Below the pieces are notes generated by a model that saw nothing but the letters and a program-made list of their open reading frames with translations, had not been told where the DNA came from and did no database searches. A stretch of 37,634 nucleotides of DNA from Streptococcus saliviloxodontae (GTDB lineage: Bacteria > Bacillota > Bacilli > Lactobacillales > Streptococcaceae): assembly GCF_016908655.1 (NCBI RefSeq), contig NZ_JAFBEI010000024.1:1-37634 (forward strand). The letters run 5' to 3'. The position numbers were made by a program, and so were the translations under genes. Shown in pieces: positions 30,045 to 37,634 of this stretch. The stretch's first letter is position 1; every line of letters begins with the position of its first letter.

Positions 30045-30707
30045 ATGAAAATGTTGTCTTTCTTAAAAAATCTTGGTTTGCTTTTTCTCTATTGGTTAGG
30101 CTTTCAGATAGCTGTTAGTTTGCTTCAATTTCCACTGCTTGCGCCTACGATTGCTACCCTACCAGAACTCAGTGCGACTGCTTCCTTTATTCTAGTCAGT
30201 CTTGGAACCCTTGCTGCGGTCGCTCTGACTTGGTTGATGTGGCGGAAAATTCATCAAGGTGGCCTCATTGAGATTGAGGAAACACCTCTCACCAAATCCC
30301 TTTGGATTCCCTTTGTTATCTATCTAGTCTTTATTGTAGTGCAAATGATTTTTCCAACCGTTTCTCCCAACCAAGAGAACGTTCAAAAAATGATGACAAG
30401 CTGGCTAGGTTTGAGCTTCTTTGCTACAGTTATTGTTGCACCCATCTTAGAAGAGCTCTTCTTTAGAGGTTTGTTGGCTAAACTTTTCTTTTCAAAACTA
30501 TCAGGTCACTCTAGTCTTGTTTATCTTTTGACTTCAGGATTCCTGTTTTCGATGGCCCACACCAGTGCCACATTGTATCAGTTTTTGATTTATTTGATGA
30601 TGGGTGTGATTTTTGGGTTGTTTTATCTCACCAAAAAAGATATTCGCTACGCTATCGCCATGCATGCCATCAATAATCTCCTAGCTTTCTTGTTATTATT
30701 GCTTTAG
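30045..30707 (+). CDS. CPBP-family intramembrane glutamic protease
   Basis: 220 residues from ATG 30045 (AAAGGAG upstream; an in-frame TTG 6 nt earlier is rejected). Multi-pass membrane protein of the Rce1/CAAX-protease-like family. All catalytic motifs are present: EELFFR (E136, E137, R141), FSMAH (F168, H172) and HAINN near the end. Family knowledge: streptococcal and lactococcal members include bacteriocin self-immunity proteins and membrane-processing proteases. As last gene of the XRE operon it may act in envelope stress or antimicrobial-peptide protection. Confidence 0.88.
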   Translation: MKMLSFLKNLGLLFLYWLGFQIAVSLLQFPLLAPTIATLPELSATASFILVSLGTLAAVALTWLMWRKIHQGGLIEIEETPLTKSLWIPFVIYLVFIVVQMIFPTVSPNQENVQKMMTSWLGLSFFATVIVAPILEELFFRGLLAKLFFSKLSGHSSLVYLLTSGFLFSMAHTSATLYQFLIYLMMGVIFGLFYLTKKDIRYAIAMHAINNLLAFLLLLL

Positions 30708-30727
30708 AAGAGGGATTGTGTTACAGT
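30699..30727 (+). promoter_or_regulatory. Promoter of the deaminase-phosphatase pair
   Basis: -35 TTGCTT (30699-30704, inside the end of the protease gene), 17-bp spacer, extended -10 TGT-TACAGT (box at 30722-30727). Confidence 0.6.
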
Positions 30728-30752
30728 AAAAGAAAATATTAAGGAGTTTCTT

Positions 30753-31196
30753 ATGGCAACTTGGCAGGAACTTTATGAAGCAGCGAAGAAAGATTATAAT
30801 CCCCATTATGTGTCGCCGTTTATTTACGCTAACCATGTGGTGGCTGCTATTGAAGCAGAGGATGGTCAGATTTTCACAGGTTATTGTTTTGAAGCGACAG
30901 CTGGAGTCTTTCACCTGTGTGCGGAGCGTGCGGCAGCTTTTAACATGTACCAGCAGTCTGGGCAGACGACCATCAAGCGTGTCATCGCTTTTCGAGATAA
31001 GGCACCTTTTGGTGAGGGTTCAGGGATGCCTTGTGGCGCTTGCCGTGAGTTTCTCATGCAACTGTCGGTTGATAATAAAAACTTGGAATTTATGCTTGAC
31101 TATGACAAGGGTGAGACCATTACTTTGGGTGAACTTATGCCCTTGTGGTGGGGACAAGAGCGTATGGATGCAGGGATCGAAGCCATAGAAGAATAG
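30753..31196 (+). CDS. Cytidine deaminase-family protein
   Basis: 147 residues. The zinc site is complete: HLCAERAA (Cys and catalytic Glu) and PCGACREF (PCxxC). The fold start SPFIYANHVVAAIEAEDG and GYCFEATAGVFHLCAE match the homotetrameric CDA/blasticidin-S deaminase group more than CMP or tRNA deaminases. It differs from housekeeping Cdd in lacking the usual GCNVENAS-type sequence (here GYCFEATAGVF), so the substrate may not be cytidine. Ribosome binding site AAGGAG. Followed after 9 nt by the PHP phosphatase gene. Confidence 0.82.
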   Translation: MATWQELYEAAKKDYNPHYVSPFIYANHVVAAIEAEDGQIFTGYCFEATAGVFHLCAERAAAFNMYQQSGQTTIKRVIAFRDKAPFGEGSGMPCGACREFLMQLSVDNKNLEFMLDYDKGETITLGELMPLWWGQERMDAGIEAIEE

Positions 31197-31205
31197 GAGA
31201 AAACG

Positions 31206-31940
31206 ATGAGAGATAACCACTTACACACACACCATTCTTACGATTCAGATGCCAATTTTACGGATTATCTGGACAAGTACGATGGCGAACTAGTGACTAC
31301 TGAGCACTACGATTTGTCCAACCCCTACACCAAACAAGATGATGTGCCTGACTATGATGCCTATTCTAGTGAAATAGCAGAGCTCAACCGTCGTTACGAT
31401 AACCGTATCAAGCGTGGTATCGAAATTGGTTACTTTGAGCCTCGCGAGGCAGACATCCTCAGCTTCCTAGATGGTAAGGACTACGATCTCAAGCTCTTGT
31501 CTGTGCATCACAATGGTGTCAATGACTACCTTGATGAAGAGGTTGCGGACATGGATAAGCATGCTATTATACAGGAATATTTAGACAAGCTAGAGCATGC
31601 TATTGGACGAGTGGAAGCTGATGTGCTGGCGCATTTTGACTATGGTTTTCGCTTGTTTGATGTGACGGTTGATGAATTAGCCCAGTATGAAGAGCAGCTG
31701 CGCCGTATCTTTACCAAAATGATTGCGGCAGAATTAGCTTTTGAACTGAATGCTAAAAGCATGTATCTCTATCATCACGAAGACCTCTACCGTTACGCTT
31801 TAGGACTAGTCAAGGAACTTGGTTGCCACAAGTATTCTGTAGGATCTGATGGTCATAAATTGGAACATTTTAGACTTTCCTTTGATAAAATCTCAGCTAT
31901 CCTAGACGAATACGATATTCCAAAAGAAGATATCATATAA
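31206..31940 (+). CDS. PHP-family phosphatase, histidinol-phosphatase (HisJ/HisK)-like
   Basis: 244 residues. The PHP metal site is visible: DNHLHTHHSYD at the N-terminus, TEHYD, GIEIGYF, LLSVHHNG, LAHFDYG and GSDGH near the C-terminus. Family members hydrolyse histidinol phosphate or other small phosphoesters with two or three metal ions. No other histidine genes are nearby, so a true histidine-pathway role is not shown. Ribosome binding site AGGAGAAAACG. Co-transcribed with the deaminase-like gene. Confidence 0.82.
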   Translation: MRDNHLHTHHSYDSDANFTDYLDKYDGELVTTEHYDLSNPYTKQDDVPDYDAYSSEIAELNRRYDNRIKRGIEIGYFEPREADILSFLDGKDYDLKLLSVHHNGVNDYLDEEVADMDKHAIIQEYLDKLEHAIGRVEADVLAHFDYGFRLFDVTVDELAQYEEQLRRIFTKMIAAELAFELNAKSMYLYHHEDLYRYALGLVKELGCHKYSVGSDGHKLEHFRLSFDKISAILDEYDIPKEDII

Positions 31941-31945
31941 AAATG

Positions 31946-31968
31946 CCCCGACAGTTGAGCTGTCGGGG
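31946..31968. terminator. Bidirectional terminator
   Basis: CCCCGACAG (31946-31954), loop TTGAG, CTGTCGGGG (31960-31968). The minus-strand copy is followed by a good T-run (CATTTTTA); the plus-strand tail is weaker. It separates the convergent phosphatase and AraC genes and abuts the araC stop codon. Confidence 0.88.
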
Positions 31969-32844
31969 TTAGTCTTTGTCTGTAAATCGCTTGCGATATT
32001 GCAAGGGAGTCATTTGGTAGCGTTGCTTAAACTGACGGTTGAAGTTGGCTTGATTGTTAAAACCAATAGCTTCAGTAATTTGAGTAACAGATTGATCAGT
32101 GTGAACAAGAGCCTCACAAGTCTTAGATAGCCTTAATTGAAGGATGAAATCTAGACATGACGACCCTGTATGTTGCTTGAAGATAGTCATGAAATGTGCT
32201 CTGCTATAGCCAAAATAATCCGCTAAAAAATCAATACTTAAATCTTCCATGTAGTGCGTATTGAGGTAGGCAATCAGGTCTTTGAGTTTTTCGTACTTAC
32301 GATAGATATCATCAGTATAGTGACGCACGACGTAGCGTTTACTATAAAGTAGATAGAGTAATTCGTGGAGTTTAGCCTTGAGGAGGATATCGTAGTAGAG
32401 TGGCTGATCGTGGCATAGCTTGAAAATGACTTGCACCAGAGTCTTGATGTCTTCGTAGCCTGCCATGTGGGGCTGTATCCGAGGCATCAGTTCAAAGTGA
32501 CCATTGTGTAGAGGCTGGAGATAACGTTGGCTAAATTGTTCAATTGTCGACCGTCCTAAATTATCAAGATGAATTTTAAAGGTCTGACTTAGGTGCTCTT
32601 CTTGATCAATAGGATGAATAGAGTGCATACTGGTAGGTTGGATAAAAATCAAATCACCAGGTTGGCTATTGAAAATCTCATAATTAACATGAAATCGAGC
32701 AGTACCTTTTTCCACAAAAATAATCTCTAATTCAGGATGCCAATGATAGATAACATCAGGATAACCATTTTTAATATGAGTTTGAAAAAAATTATAGGGA
32801 AAGCCAGAAGGATTATCCTTGAGATAATAAGATGATGCCGTCAT
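31969..32844 (-). CDS. AraC-family transcriptional regulator
   Basis: 291 residues. The N-terminal cupin (about 25-110: YHWHPELEIIFVEKGTARFHV, QPGDLIFIQPTSMHSIHP) is the ligand-sensing domain. The C-terminal AraC domain has two helix-turn-helix units (about 190-285: SIDFLADYFGYSRAHFMTIF and VTQITEAIGFNNQANFNRQF). GAGGAGG precedes ATG. It lies next to the OFA transporter and the flavoproteins and is the obvious candidate to control them; AraC proteins bind direct repeats, and such repeats occur at 34346-34434. The inducer is unknown. Confidence 0.9.
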   Translation of the reverse strand: MTASSYYLKDNPSGFPYNFFQTHIKNGYPDVIYHWHPELEIIFVEKGTARFHVNYEIFNSQPGDLIFIQPTSMHSIHPIDQEEHLSQTFKIHLDNLGRSTIEQFSQRYLQPLHNGHFELMPRIQPHMAGYEDIKTLVQVIFKLCHDQPLYYDILLKAKLHELLYLLYSKRYVVRHYTDDIYRKYEKLKDLIAYLNTHYMEDLSIDFLADYFGYSRAHFMTIFKQHTGSSCLDFILQLRLSKTCEALVHTDQSVTQITEAIGFNNQANFNRQFKQRYQMTPLQYRKRFTDKD

Positions 32845-32870
32845 TTAAACCTCCTCAAAGTTTTTTATTT

Positions 32871-32879
32871 ATTGTAACA
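32871..32879 (-). promoter_or_regulatory. Extended -10 promoter of the araC-like gene
   Basis: TGT-TACAAT on the minus strand, 27 nt before the start codon; no good -35. The rest of 32880-32979 shows no gene. Confidence 0.55.
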
Positions 32880-32979
32880 TAAAAAATAAGGGAGAAAATC
32901 GTTAATGCCGAAGTTATTCGACGTTGTCCAAGAGTCTTATCTAGAGATGAGAAACACTATGTTTCGAAAAATAAACAAT

Positions 32980-33010
32980 AAGAAGCTTGGGATTTTTCCT
33001 AGCTTCTTTT
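32980..33010 (-). terminator. Probable terminator of the OFA transporter gene
   Basis: AAGAAGCT (32980-32987) pairs with AGCTTCTT (33001-33008) with inner GG/CC. The T-run on the minus strand is interrupted, so strength is uncertain. Confidence 0.65.
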
Positions 33011-33016
33011 AAGTTA

Positions 33017-34222
33017 TTAATGTCTCTGACTGGTTTTGGCGTAGATAAAATTGAGAATTAGTCCAGCTAATGCCAGTATGATAGCAATGTAAAAGGCATT
33101 GGTGTAGTTGCCACTGTTAGCGGTAGCAATTTGAACGGCTACTTTTGGTGCAAAGAAAGCTGCTAAAGAGTAACCTGTAAAGACGATACCATAGTTGACA
33201 CCTTGATTGGCTGGTCCATAATTTTCCATAACCATAGAAGGAAAGACTCCCATAACCCCACCAAAGCAGATACCAAGTCCAATAATACCGATAGAAAAAC
33301 TGACTTGTCCAGATAAGGTTGCTAGACAAAGAAGAGCCAAGGTGACAATAGAGAAAATAATGGACAGTGTCTTACTACGTCCAATTTTATCGGAGACAGT
33401 TCCCCAGATAAATCGACCAGAAGAGTTACTGATAGAATATAGGCTGACATAAAGGGCAGCAGTACTAGCTGAGAGCCCAAACATTGATTGCCCAATGGTA
33501 GCAGCTTGAGAGGCAATCATAAGACCAGAAAAGGCTCCGAAGAAGAACATTGAGATAATGAGATAAAAAATTGGTGTTTTTAGCATATCACTCCAAGTTT
33601 TACTCTCTTGACCTGTCTTGATTGAGGTTTGTGGATTCCATCCTTTAGGTTTGTAGCCAGAGGGTGCTGCCTTGATAAAGAAACTGGCTGTGAGAACGAT
33701 AATGATGTAGACAAGCCCCAAAGCTTTAAAGGCAAATTTAGCATCATGTGACTGAATAATACTTGAAGCAATGGGTGATGCTAAAACCGCCGCAAAGCCC
33801 ATTCCACCAGTTAAGATTCCCGAAGCTAAACCTCGTTTATCTGGGAAAAGTCGAAGCGTGTTGCTTAGGGCACCAGAGTAGGCAAATCCTTGCCCTAGTC
33901 CCGCCATTAAGCCATAAGTAAGGTAGAGCATGACAGGGCTTGTCGCAAATCCTGTCAGGAAAAAGCCTATAGCAAATAGCAAGGCACCTAAACTAATTGT
34001 CCATTTGACGTAACCTTTGTCGACTAAGTAACCTCCAAAAATCATAGGAATAGGTCCAATAGCATTATTAATACTAAAAGCTAGCATGGTCTGAGACATT
34101 TCCCATCCTGTCTGTTTACTGAGCGGAGCAGCAAAGACACTGAAAGCATAGATGGCTCCTGTACATAGAAGAATAGCGGTTGAGGCAATGATAACCTGCC
34201 AACGATTGAGAGTTTTTTCCAT
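33017..34222 (-). CDS. OFA-family major facilitator transporter
   Basis: 401 residues with 12 predicted membrane segments, normal for the family. RWQVIIASTAILLCTGAIYAFSVF at the start, GGYLVDKGY in the loop 2-3 region, LMAGLGQGFAYSGAL, and GFAFGG-like GLGICFGGVMGVFPSMV in the second half are hallmarks of the oxalate:formate antiporter (OFA) group. Members move small mono- or dicarboxylates. Here the likely cargo is the substrate or product of the divergent reductase genes. The start has AAAGGA upstream. It has a strong promoter with Rex-like sites on both sides. Confidence 0.88.
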   Translation of the reverse strand: MEKTLNRWQVIIASTAILLCTGAIYAFSVFAAPLSKQTGWEMSQTMLAFSINNAIGPIPMIFGGYLVDKGYVKWTISLGALLFAIGFFLTGFATSPVMLYLTYGLMAGLGQGFAYSGALSNTLRLFPDKRGLASGILTGGMGFAAVLASPIASSIIQSHDAKFAFKALGLVYIIIVLTASFFIKAAPSGYKPKGWNPQTSIKTGQESKTWSDMLKTPIFYLIISMFFFGAFSGLMIASQAATIGQSMFGLSASTAALYVSLYSISNSSGRFIWGTVSDKIGRSKTLSIIFSIVTLALLCLATLSGQVSFSIGIIGLGICFGGVMGVFPSMVMENYGPANQGVNYGIVFTGYSLAAFFAPKVAVQIATANSGNYTNAFYIAIILALAGLILNFIYAKTSQRH

Positions 34223-34245
34223 AACGAGATCCTTTCCAGTCTATA

Positions 34246-34263
34246 TTGTTTGTTTTTTCACAA
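34246..34263. promoter_or_regulatory. Rex-like site over the transporter transcription start
   Basis: TTGTTTGTTTTTTCACAA keeps 13 of 18 positions of the Rex consensus TTGTGAAATATTTCACAA and has one perfect half-site. It covers the predicted start point near 34259. Confidence 0.5.
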
Positions 34264-34265
34264 GG

Positions 34266-34294
34266 ATAGTAACAAAGAAAAAATTGTTTGTCAA
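34266..34294 (-). promoter_or_regulatory. Promoter of the OFA transporter
   Basis: On the minus strand: -35 TTGACA (34294-34289), 17-bp spacer, extended -10 TGT-TACTAT (box 34271-34266). Confidence 0.8.
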
Positions 34295-34300
34295 CGAAAT

Positions 34301-34318
34301 TTGTGAAAAAATAAACAA
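34301..34318. promoter_or_regulatory. Second Rex-like site, inverted copy
   Basis: TTGTGAAAAAATAAACAA is the inverted copy of 34246-34263 with 17 of 18 positions equal and keeps 14 of 18 Rex positions. It lies 7 bp upstream of the transporter -35. Confidence 0.5.
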
Positions 34319-34345
34319 AAAAAACAGAACTTTTTAGTGAATAAA

Positions 34346-34434
34346 TACAATCGTCTGAAAAACAAATACAATAGTTTGAAACGATCCCGAAGAGTCTATA
34401 CAAATTGTTTGAAAGTAGTATAATAGTTTCAAAT
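34346..34434 (+). promoter_or_regulatory. Direct repeats and -10 box before the flavoprotein genes
   Basis: Four similar 16-mers begin at 34346 (TACAATCGTCTGAAAA), 34367 (TACAATAGTTTGAAAC), 34399 (TACAAATTGTTTGAAA) and 34419 (TATAATAGTTTCAAAT). Steps of 21, 32 and 20 bp are close to 2, 3 and 2 helix turns. The last copy supplies the -10 TATAAT (34419-34424); the -35 is poor, as expected for activator-dependent initiation. Likely AraC binding sites. Confidence 0.6.
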
Positions 34435-34459
34435 AATTTATTGTGAAAGAGGTAACAAT

Positions 34460-35068
34460 ATGAAGCTGGTTGCTATTGTTGGAACAAATTCATCCCGTTC
34501 TACAAATCGTAAACTACTAAAATTCATGGTTAAGCATTTTGCTAATCAAGCAGAAATTGATCTTCTTGAAATCAAGGATCTGCCTGCTTTTAATCAGCCG
34601 GAAGACAAAAAAGTCCCTTCAGAAGTAGAGGCATTTTCGAATAAGATTTTAGCAGCTGACGGTGTGATTATTGCAACGCCTGAATATGACCATACCATCC
34701 CAGCTCCGCTATCCTCAGCTTTAGAGTGGGTTGCTTATACCAGTCGTGCCCTAGTTAACAAACCAACGATGATTGTCGGTGCCTCACTTGGTCTTCTTGG
34801 AACTTCTCGGGCTCAAGCCCATTTACGTCAGATTCTTGACGCTCCAGAATTAAAAGCACGTGTTATGCCGGGGACAGAGTTCTTTCTCAGTCACTCAGAA
34901 CAATCGTTGACAGACGACTGTGAGCTGACTGTTCCTGAAAAGGTATTAGAGCTAGAAGATAACTTTGCAGAATTTCAAGAATTTGTCACTTTAACGCAAT
35001 CTCTAGTTAAGAAGAAAGACACTGACCGTAAAAAAGCTTTTATCTGGGAAACATGGCTAAAAGCATAG
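34460..35068 (+). CDS. NAD(P)H-dependent FMN reductase-like protein (CrdA-like subunit)
   Basis: 202 residues, flavodoxin-like FMN_red fold. [20 protein letters not shown] forms the FMN phosphate loop, and [19 protein letters not shown] is the family's second signature. [20 protein letters not shown] follows. It closely resembles the first 180 residues of the next protein, so one arose by duplication. AGAGGTAACA lies before ATG and the next gene starts 16 nt later. A small free FMN_red subunit beside a large fusion is the arrangement described for the Vibrio ruber NADH:cinnamate reductase (CrdA with CrdB); equating them is inference. Confidence 0.85.
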   Translation: MKLVAIVGTNSSRSTNRKLLKFMVKHFANQAEIDLLEIKDLPAFNQPEDKKVPSEVEAFSNKILAADGVIIATPEYDHTIPAPLSSALEWVAYTSRALVNKPTMIVGASLGLLGTSRAQAHLRQILDAPELKARVMPGTEFFLSHSEQSLTDDCELTVPEKVLELEDNFAEFQEFVTLTQSLVKKKDTDRKKAFIWETWLKA

Positions 35069-35084
35069 AAAAAGGAGTGAAAAG

Positions 35085-37499
35085 ATGAAATTAGTTGCTA
35101 TCGTTGGTACCAATGCCAAACAATCTTATAATCGTAATCTTCTGTATTTCATGAAAAAACACTTCGCCAAGAAGGCAGAGATTGATGTTATGGAAATTAC
35201 GGATGTGCCTATGTTCAATGAAACAGACGACCAAACTGATACCCCCATACTGCAAGCTTTTAATCAAAAAATTACTGAAGCTGATGGTGTTATTATAGGA
35301 ACTGCAGAGCACAATCACACTATTTCTTCAAGTCTCAACAGTCTTTTGGAATGGTTGTCCTTTAATATCCATCCTCTTGATGGAAAGCCAACAATGATTG
35401 TCGGAGCTTCTTATGATATACAGGGTTCTTCACGTGCCCAATTGCACTTGCGCCAAATCTTAGATGCTCCAGGTGTCAATGCAAGTGTTATGCCAGGGAG
35501 TGAATTTCTCCTTAGTCGAGCTCATAGAGCTTTTGATGAAGATGGTAATTTGATTAATCAAAAGACAGTTGACTTTCTTGATTCCTGTTTCTTTAAATTT
35601 CAACGCTTCGTAGAAGTTGTTAATCAACTTAACCTACCAGAAGAGGTTCGCTTTGAACCAGGAACCTATGAAGTAACAACTGAAGGTCACAATGGTAAAT
35701 TGCCAATGGAAGTTACCTTATCCGAAGAGCGTATTGAAAAAATTGATATTGATAGTTCAGGAGAGACTTCAGGGATTTCAGACATTGTGTTCACTCGTGT
35801 ACCAGCAGAGATTATCGAGGGGCAAACACTGAATGTCGATGCTATTTCAGGAGCTTCTGTAACATCAAACGGTGTTCTTGACGGAGTAGCGCGTGCTGTT
35901 AAATTAGCAGGTGCAAATCCAGATGTTCTCAGAAAGCGAGATAAGGCACCTTCAGCCTTAGATAAAGAAGATAGAGTCTATGAGACAGATGTTGTCGTTG
36001 TTGGTGGGGGTGGTGCCGGTCTTGCAGCTGCAGCAGCAGTTCTTCAAGAAGGTAAAGAAGTTATTGTTGTCGAAAAGTTCCCAGCTATCGGAGGGAATAC
36101 AGTCCGTGCAGGAGGTCCAATGAATGCACCAGACCCAGTTTGGCAAAGAGGATTTGTAGCCAATCCAGGTGAGGATCATAACTTGCAGGAGTTGATTGAT
36201 ATGGATATCGAATCTATTGATTTAGAATTCCGTGAGGACTTCAAAGCTTTGCAAGTAGAGGTTGAGAGTTATCTCAAAGATCCGACTTACCTTTTTGACT
36301 CAACGCTTCTTTATCGCATCCAAACTTACCTAGGAGGAAAACGTTTTGATCGCCAAGGTAATGAAATTCATGGTAATTACGATCTTATTAAGGTTTTAAC
36401 TGAGAAAGCTATTGGCTCAGTGCGTTGGTTAGAAGAGATAGGTGTTGAGTTTGATCATAGCCAAGTGACTATGCCAGTAGGAGCCCTTTGGCGTAGAGGT
36501 CATAAACCGGTTCAACCGATGGGGTTTGCCTTTATCTCAGTTCTTGAAAAGTTTGTCCGCGAAAATGGAGGAACTATTTTAACGGATTCTCCAGTGAAAA
36601 AACTCATTATAGAAGCTGGTCAAATTAAAGGAATTATTGCAACAGGCCGTAATGGTCAAACGATAACAATCAATGCTAAGGCGGTGGTTCTTGCTTCGGG
36701 TGGTTTCGGAGCTAATACTAAAATGTTGCAACAGTATAATACCTATTGGTCAGAAATTGCTGACGATATTGCGACATCAAATACTCCAGCGGTAACTGGT
36801 GATGGCATTCTATTGGGACAAAGTGTAGGAGCAGACCTTGTTGGCATGGGATTTAGCCAGATGATGCCTGTATCAGATCCTATCACAGGAGCACTTTTCT
36901 CAGGTCTTCAAGTACCACCAGCAAACTTCATCATGGTGAATCAAGAAGGTAAGCGTTTTGTCGATGAATACGGTAGCCGTGATAAGTTATCTCAAGCAGC
37001 CATCGATAATGGGGGTCTCTTTTATCTCATTGCCGATGATAAAATCAAAGCGACGGCTTATAATACTAGTCAAGAAAAGATTGATAGACAAGTAGAAGCA
37101 GGAACACTTTTCAGAGCTGATACCTTGGAAGAACTAGCAGAGCAGATAGCTATCGATCCAAAAGTACTGGTTAATACCATCAGCAATTACAATTCTTATG
37201 TAGATGCTGGGTTTGATCCAGAATTCAATAAGGGAAGTTTTGACCTTAAATGTGAAAATGCACCTTATTATGCGACACCACGTAAACCAGCAGTGCATCA
37301 TACTATGGGTGGTCTTAAAATAGATACTCAAACTCACGTTATTGCTGAAACAGGAAAAGTTATTCCGGGTCTCTATGCAGCAGGTGAGGTTGCAGGAGGT
37401 CTCCATGCCGGCAATCGTCTTGGAGGAAACTCCTTGACAGATATCTTTACTTTTGGGCGCATTGCAGGACAAACAGCAGTCAAAGAATTTTGTCAATAG
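35085..37499 (+). CDS. FMN_red / FMN-binding / FAD fumarate-reductase-like fusion flavoprotein (CrdB-like)
   Basis: 804 residues, no signal peptide, so cytoplasmic. (1) FMN_red domain, about 1-185 ([36 protein letters not shown]). (2) FMN_bind domain, about 200-285, with DAISGAS (D252-S258), the ApbE site for covalent FMN; Ser replaces the commoner Thr. (3) FAD_binding_2 domain from about 300: GGGGAG (307-312), [35 protein letters not shown] and GNRLGGNSL carry the His and Arg residues that bind the substrate carboxylate in fumarate-reductase relatives. Electrons would run from NAD(P)H through FMN and covalent FMN to FAD and an unsaturated acid (fumarate, acrylate, urocanate or cinnamate types). 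ApbE is not in the window. Confidence 0.87.
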   Translation: MKLVAIVGTNAKQSYNRNLLYFMKKHFAKKAEIDVMEITDVPMFNETDDQTDTPILQAFNQKITEADGVIIGTAEHNHTISSSLNSLLEWLSFNIHPLDGKPTMIVGASYDIQGSSRAQLHLRQILDAPGVNASVMPGSEFLLSRAHRAFDEDGNLINQKTVDFLDSCFFKFQRFVEVVNQLNLPEEVRFEPGTYEVTTEGHNGKLPMEVTLSEERIEKIDIDSSGETSGISDIVFTRVPAEIIEGQTLNVDAISGASVTSNGVLDGVARAVKLAGANPDVLRKRDKAPSALDKEDRVYETDVVVVGGGGAGLAAAAAVLQEGKEVIVVEKFPAIGGNTVRAGGPMNAPDPVWQRGFVANPGEDHNLQELIDMDIESIDLEFREDFKALQVEVESYLKDPTYLFDSTLLYRIQTYLGGKRFDRQGNEIHGNYDLIKVLTEKAIGSVRWLEEIGVEFDHSQVTMPVGALWRRGHKPVQPMGFAFISVLEKFVRENGGTILTDSPVKKLIIEAGQIKGIIATGRNGQTITINAKAVVLASGGFGANTKMLQQYNTYWSEIADDIATSNTPAVTGDGILLGQSVGADLVGMGFSQMMPVSDPITGALFSGLQVPPANFIMVNQEGKRFVDEYGSRDKLSQAAIDNGGLFYLIADDKIKATAYNTSQEKIDRQVEAGTLFRADTLEELAEQIAIDPKVLVNTISNYNSYVDAGFDPEFNKGSFDLKCENAPYYATPRKPAVHHTMGGLKIDTQTHVIAETGKVIPGLYAAGEVAGGLHAGNRLGGNSLTDIFTFGRIAGQTAVKEFCQ

Positions 37500-37502
37500 C
37501 CA

Positions 37503-37530
37503 AAAGAGGTCGGAGCATGCCGGCCTCTTT
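37503..37530 (+). terminator. Terminator of the flavoprotein operon
   Basis: AAAGAGGTCGG (37503-37513) pairs with CCGGCCTCTTT (37520-37530), one G-U pair, loop AGCATG. The T-run after it is weak. Confidence 0.75.
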
Positions 37531-37543
37531 AGTTGTATTTTAT

Positions 37544-37601
37544 GGCTTCGAGCCAGTTTTTCTCTCAGAGAAAAACAAGAAAATCACCAGCTATGCTGGT
37601 G
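37544..37601. repeat. Cluster of three small hairpins
   Basis: GGCT/AGCC (37544-37554), GTTTTTCTCT/AGAGAAAAAC (37556-37576) and CACCAGC/GCTGGTG (37585-37601) follow one another. They may belong to a converging gene, a small RNA or an element beyond the window edge. No reading frame is seen in 37531-37634. Confidence 0.5.
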
Positions 37602-37634
37602 GCTGACAAGGCTTTGAGCTTCCATTTATTTTTC

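Noticed and set aside
30775..31188. 137-codon frame inside the deaminase gene
   Set aside because: Overlapping shadow frame; the other frame has a full deaminase zinc site.

Overview
The window looks like chromosomal DNA of a low-GC streptococcus, most likely of the salivarius group (S. salivarius, S. vestibularis or S. thermophilus). The evidence is the set of streptococcal gene orders (dinG-ypmB-aspB-asnS; pheS-GNAT-pheT; rexB-rexA), extended -10 (TGnTATAAT) promoters, an LPxTG serine-rich repeat adhesin with SESx repeats, and a glucan-binding YG-repeat protein. The species call is an inference, since no 16S or other marker is present.

Layout. Positions 1-5649 hold the 3' part of a giant serine-rich repeat (SRR) surface glycoprotein, open at the left edge and ending in a sortase motif. 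Positions 5807-11402 are a housekeeping block: dinG, ypmB-like, aspartate aminotransferase and asnS. A T-box leader (about 11484-11663) precedes pheS, a GNAT acetyltransferase and pheT (11824-15829). A convergent YpfJ-type zinc metalloprotease follows on the minus strand. Positions 17143-19059 hold a secreted glucan-binding-repeat protein interrupted by one in-frame stop. Then come OsmC-like, rexB and rexA (19330-26640), the helicase-nuclease for double-strand break repair.

Positions 26641-27289 have no convincing gene, but contain a good promoter followed about 320 nt later by a strong terminator (candidate small RNA) and a large inverted repeat. A minus-strand MetE/YxjG-like methyltransferase (27290-28438) carries a MET-box-like palindrome upstream. 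Divergent from it is an operon of an XRE regulator, two small membrane proteins and a CPBP intramembrane protease (28741-30707), whose promoter lies in an operator-like palindrome. A cytidine-deaminase-like protein and a PHP-family phosphatase follow (30753-31940).

The right end (31969-37499) is the most interesting metabolic unit: an AraC regulator, an OFA-family transporter, and a divergent pair of flavoproteins. The pair is a stand-alone FMN-reductase domain and an 804-residue fusion of FMN reductase, covalent-FMN carrier and fumarate-reductase-like FAD domain. By architecture this resembles the soluble NADH:(hydroxy)cinnamate/fumarate-type reductases. The shared intergenic region has two Rex-like sites around the transporter promoter and helically phased direct repeats before the flavoprotein genes. 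This suggests a redox- and substrate-controlled system for disposing of NADH electrons on an imported unsaturated acid; the substrate is unknown.
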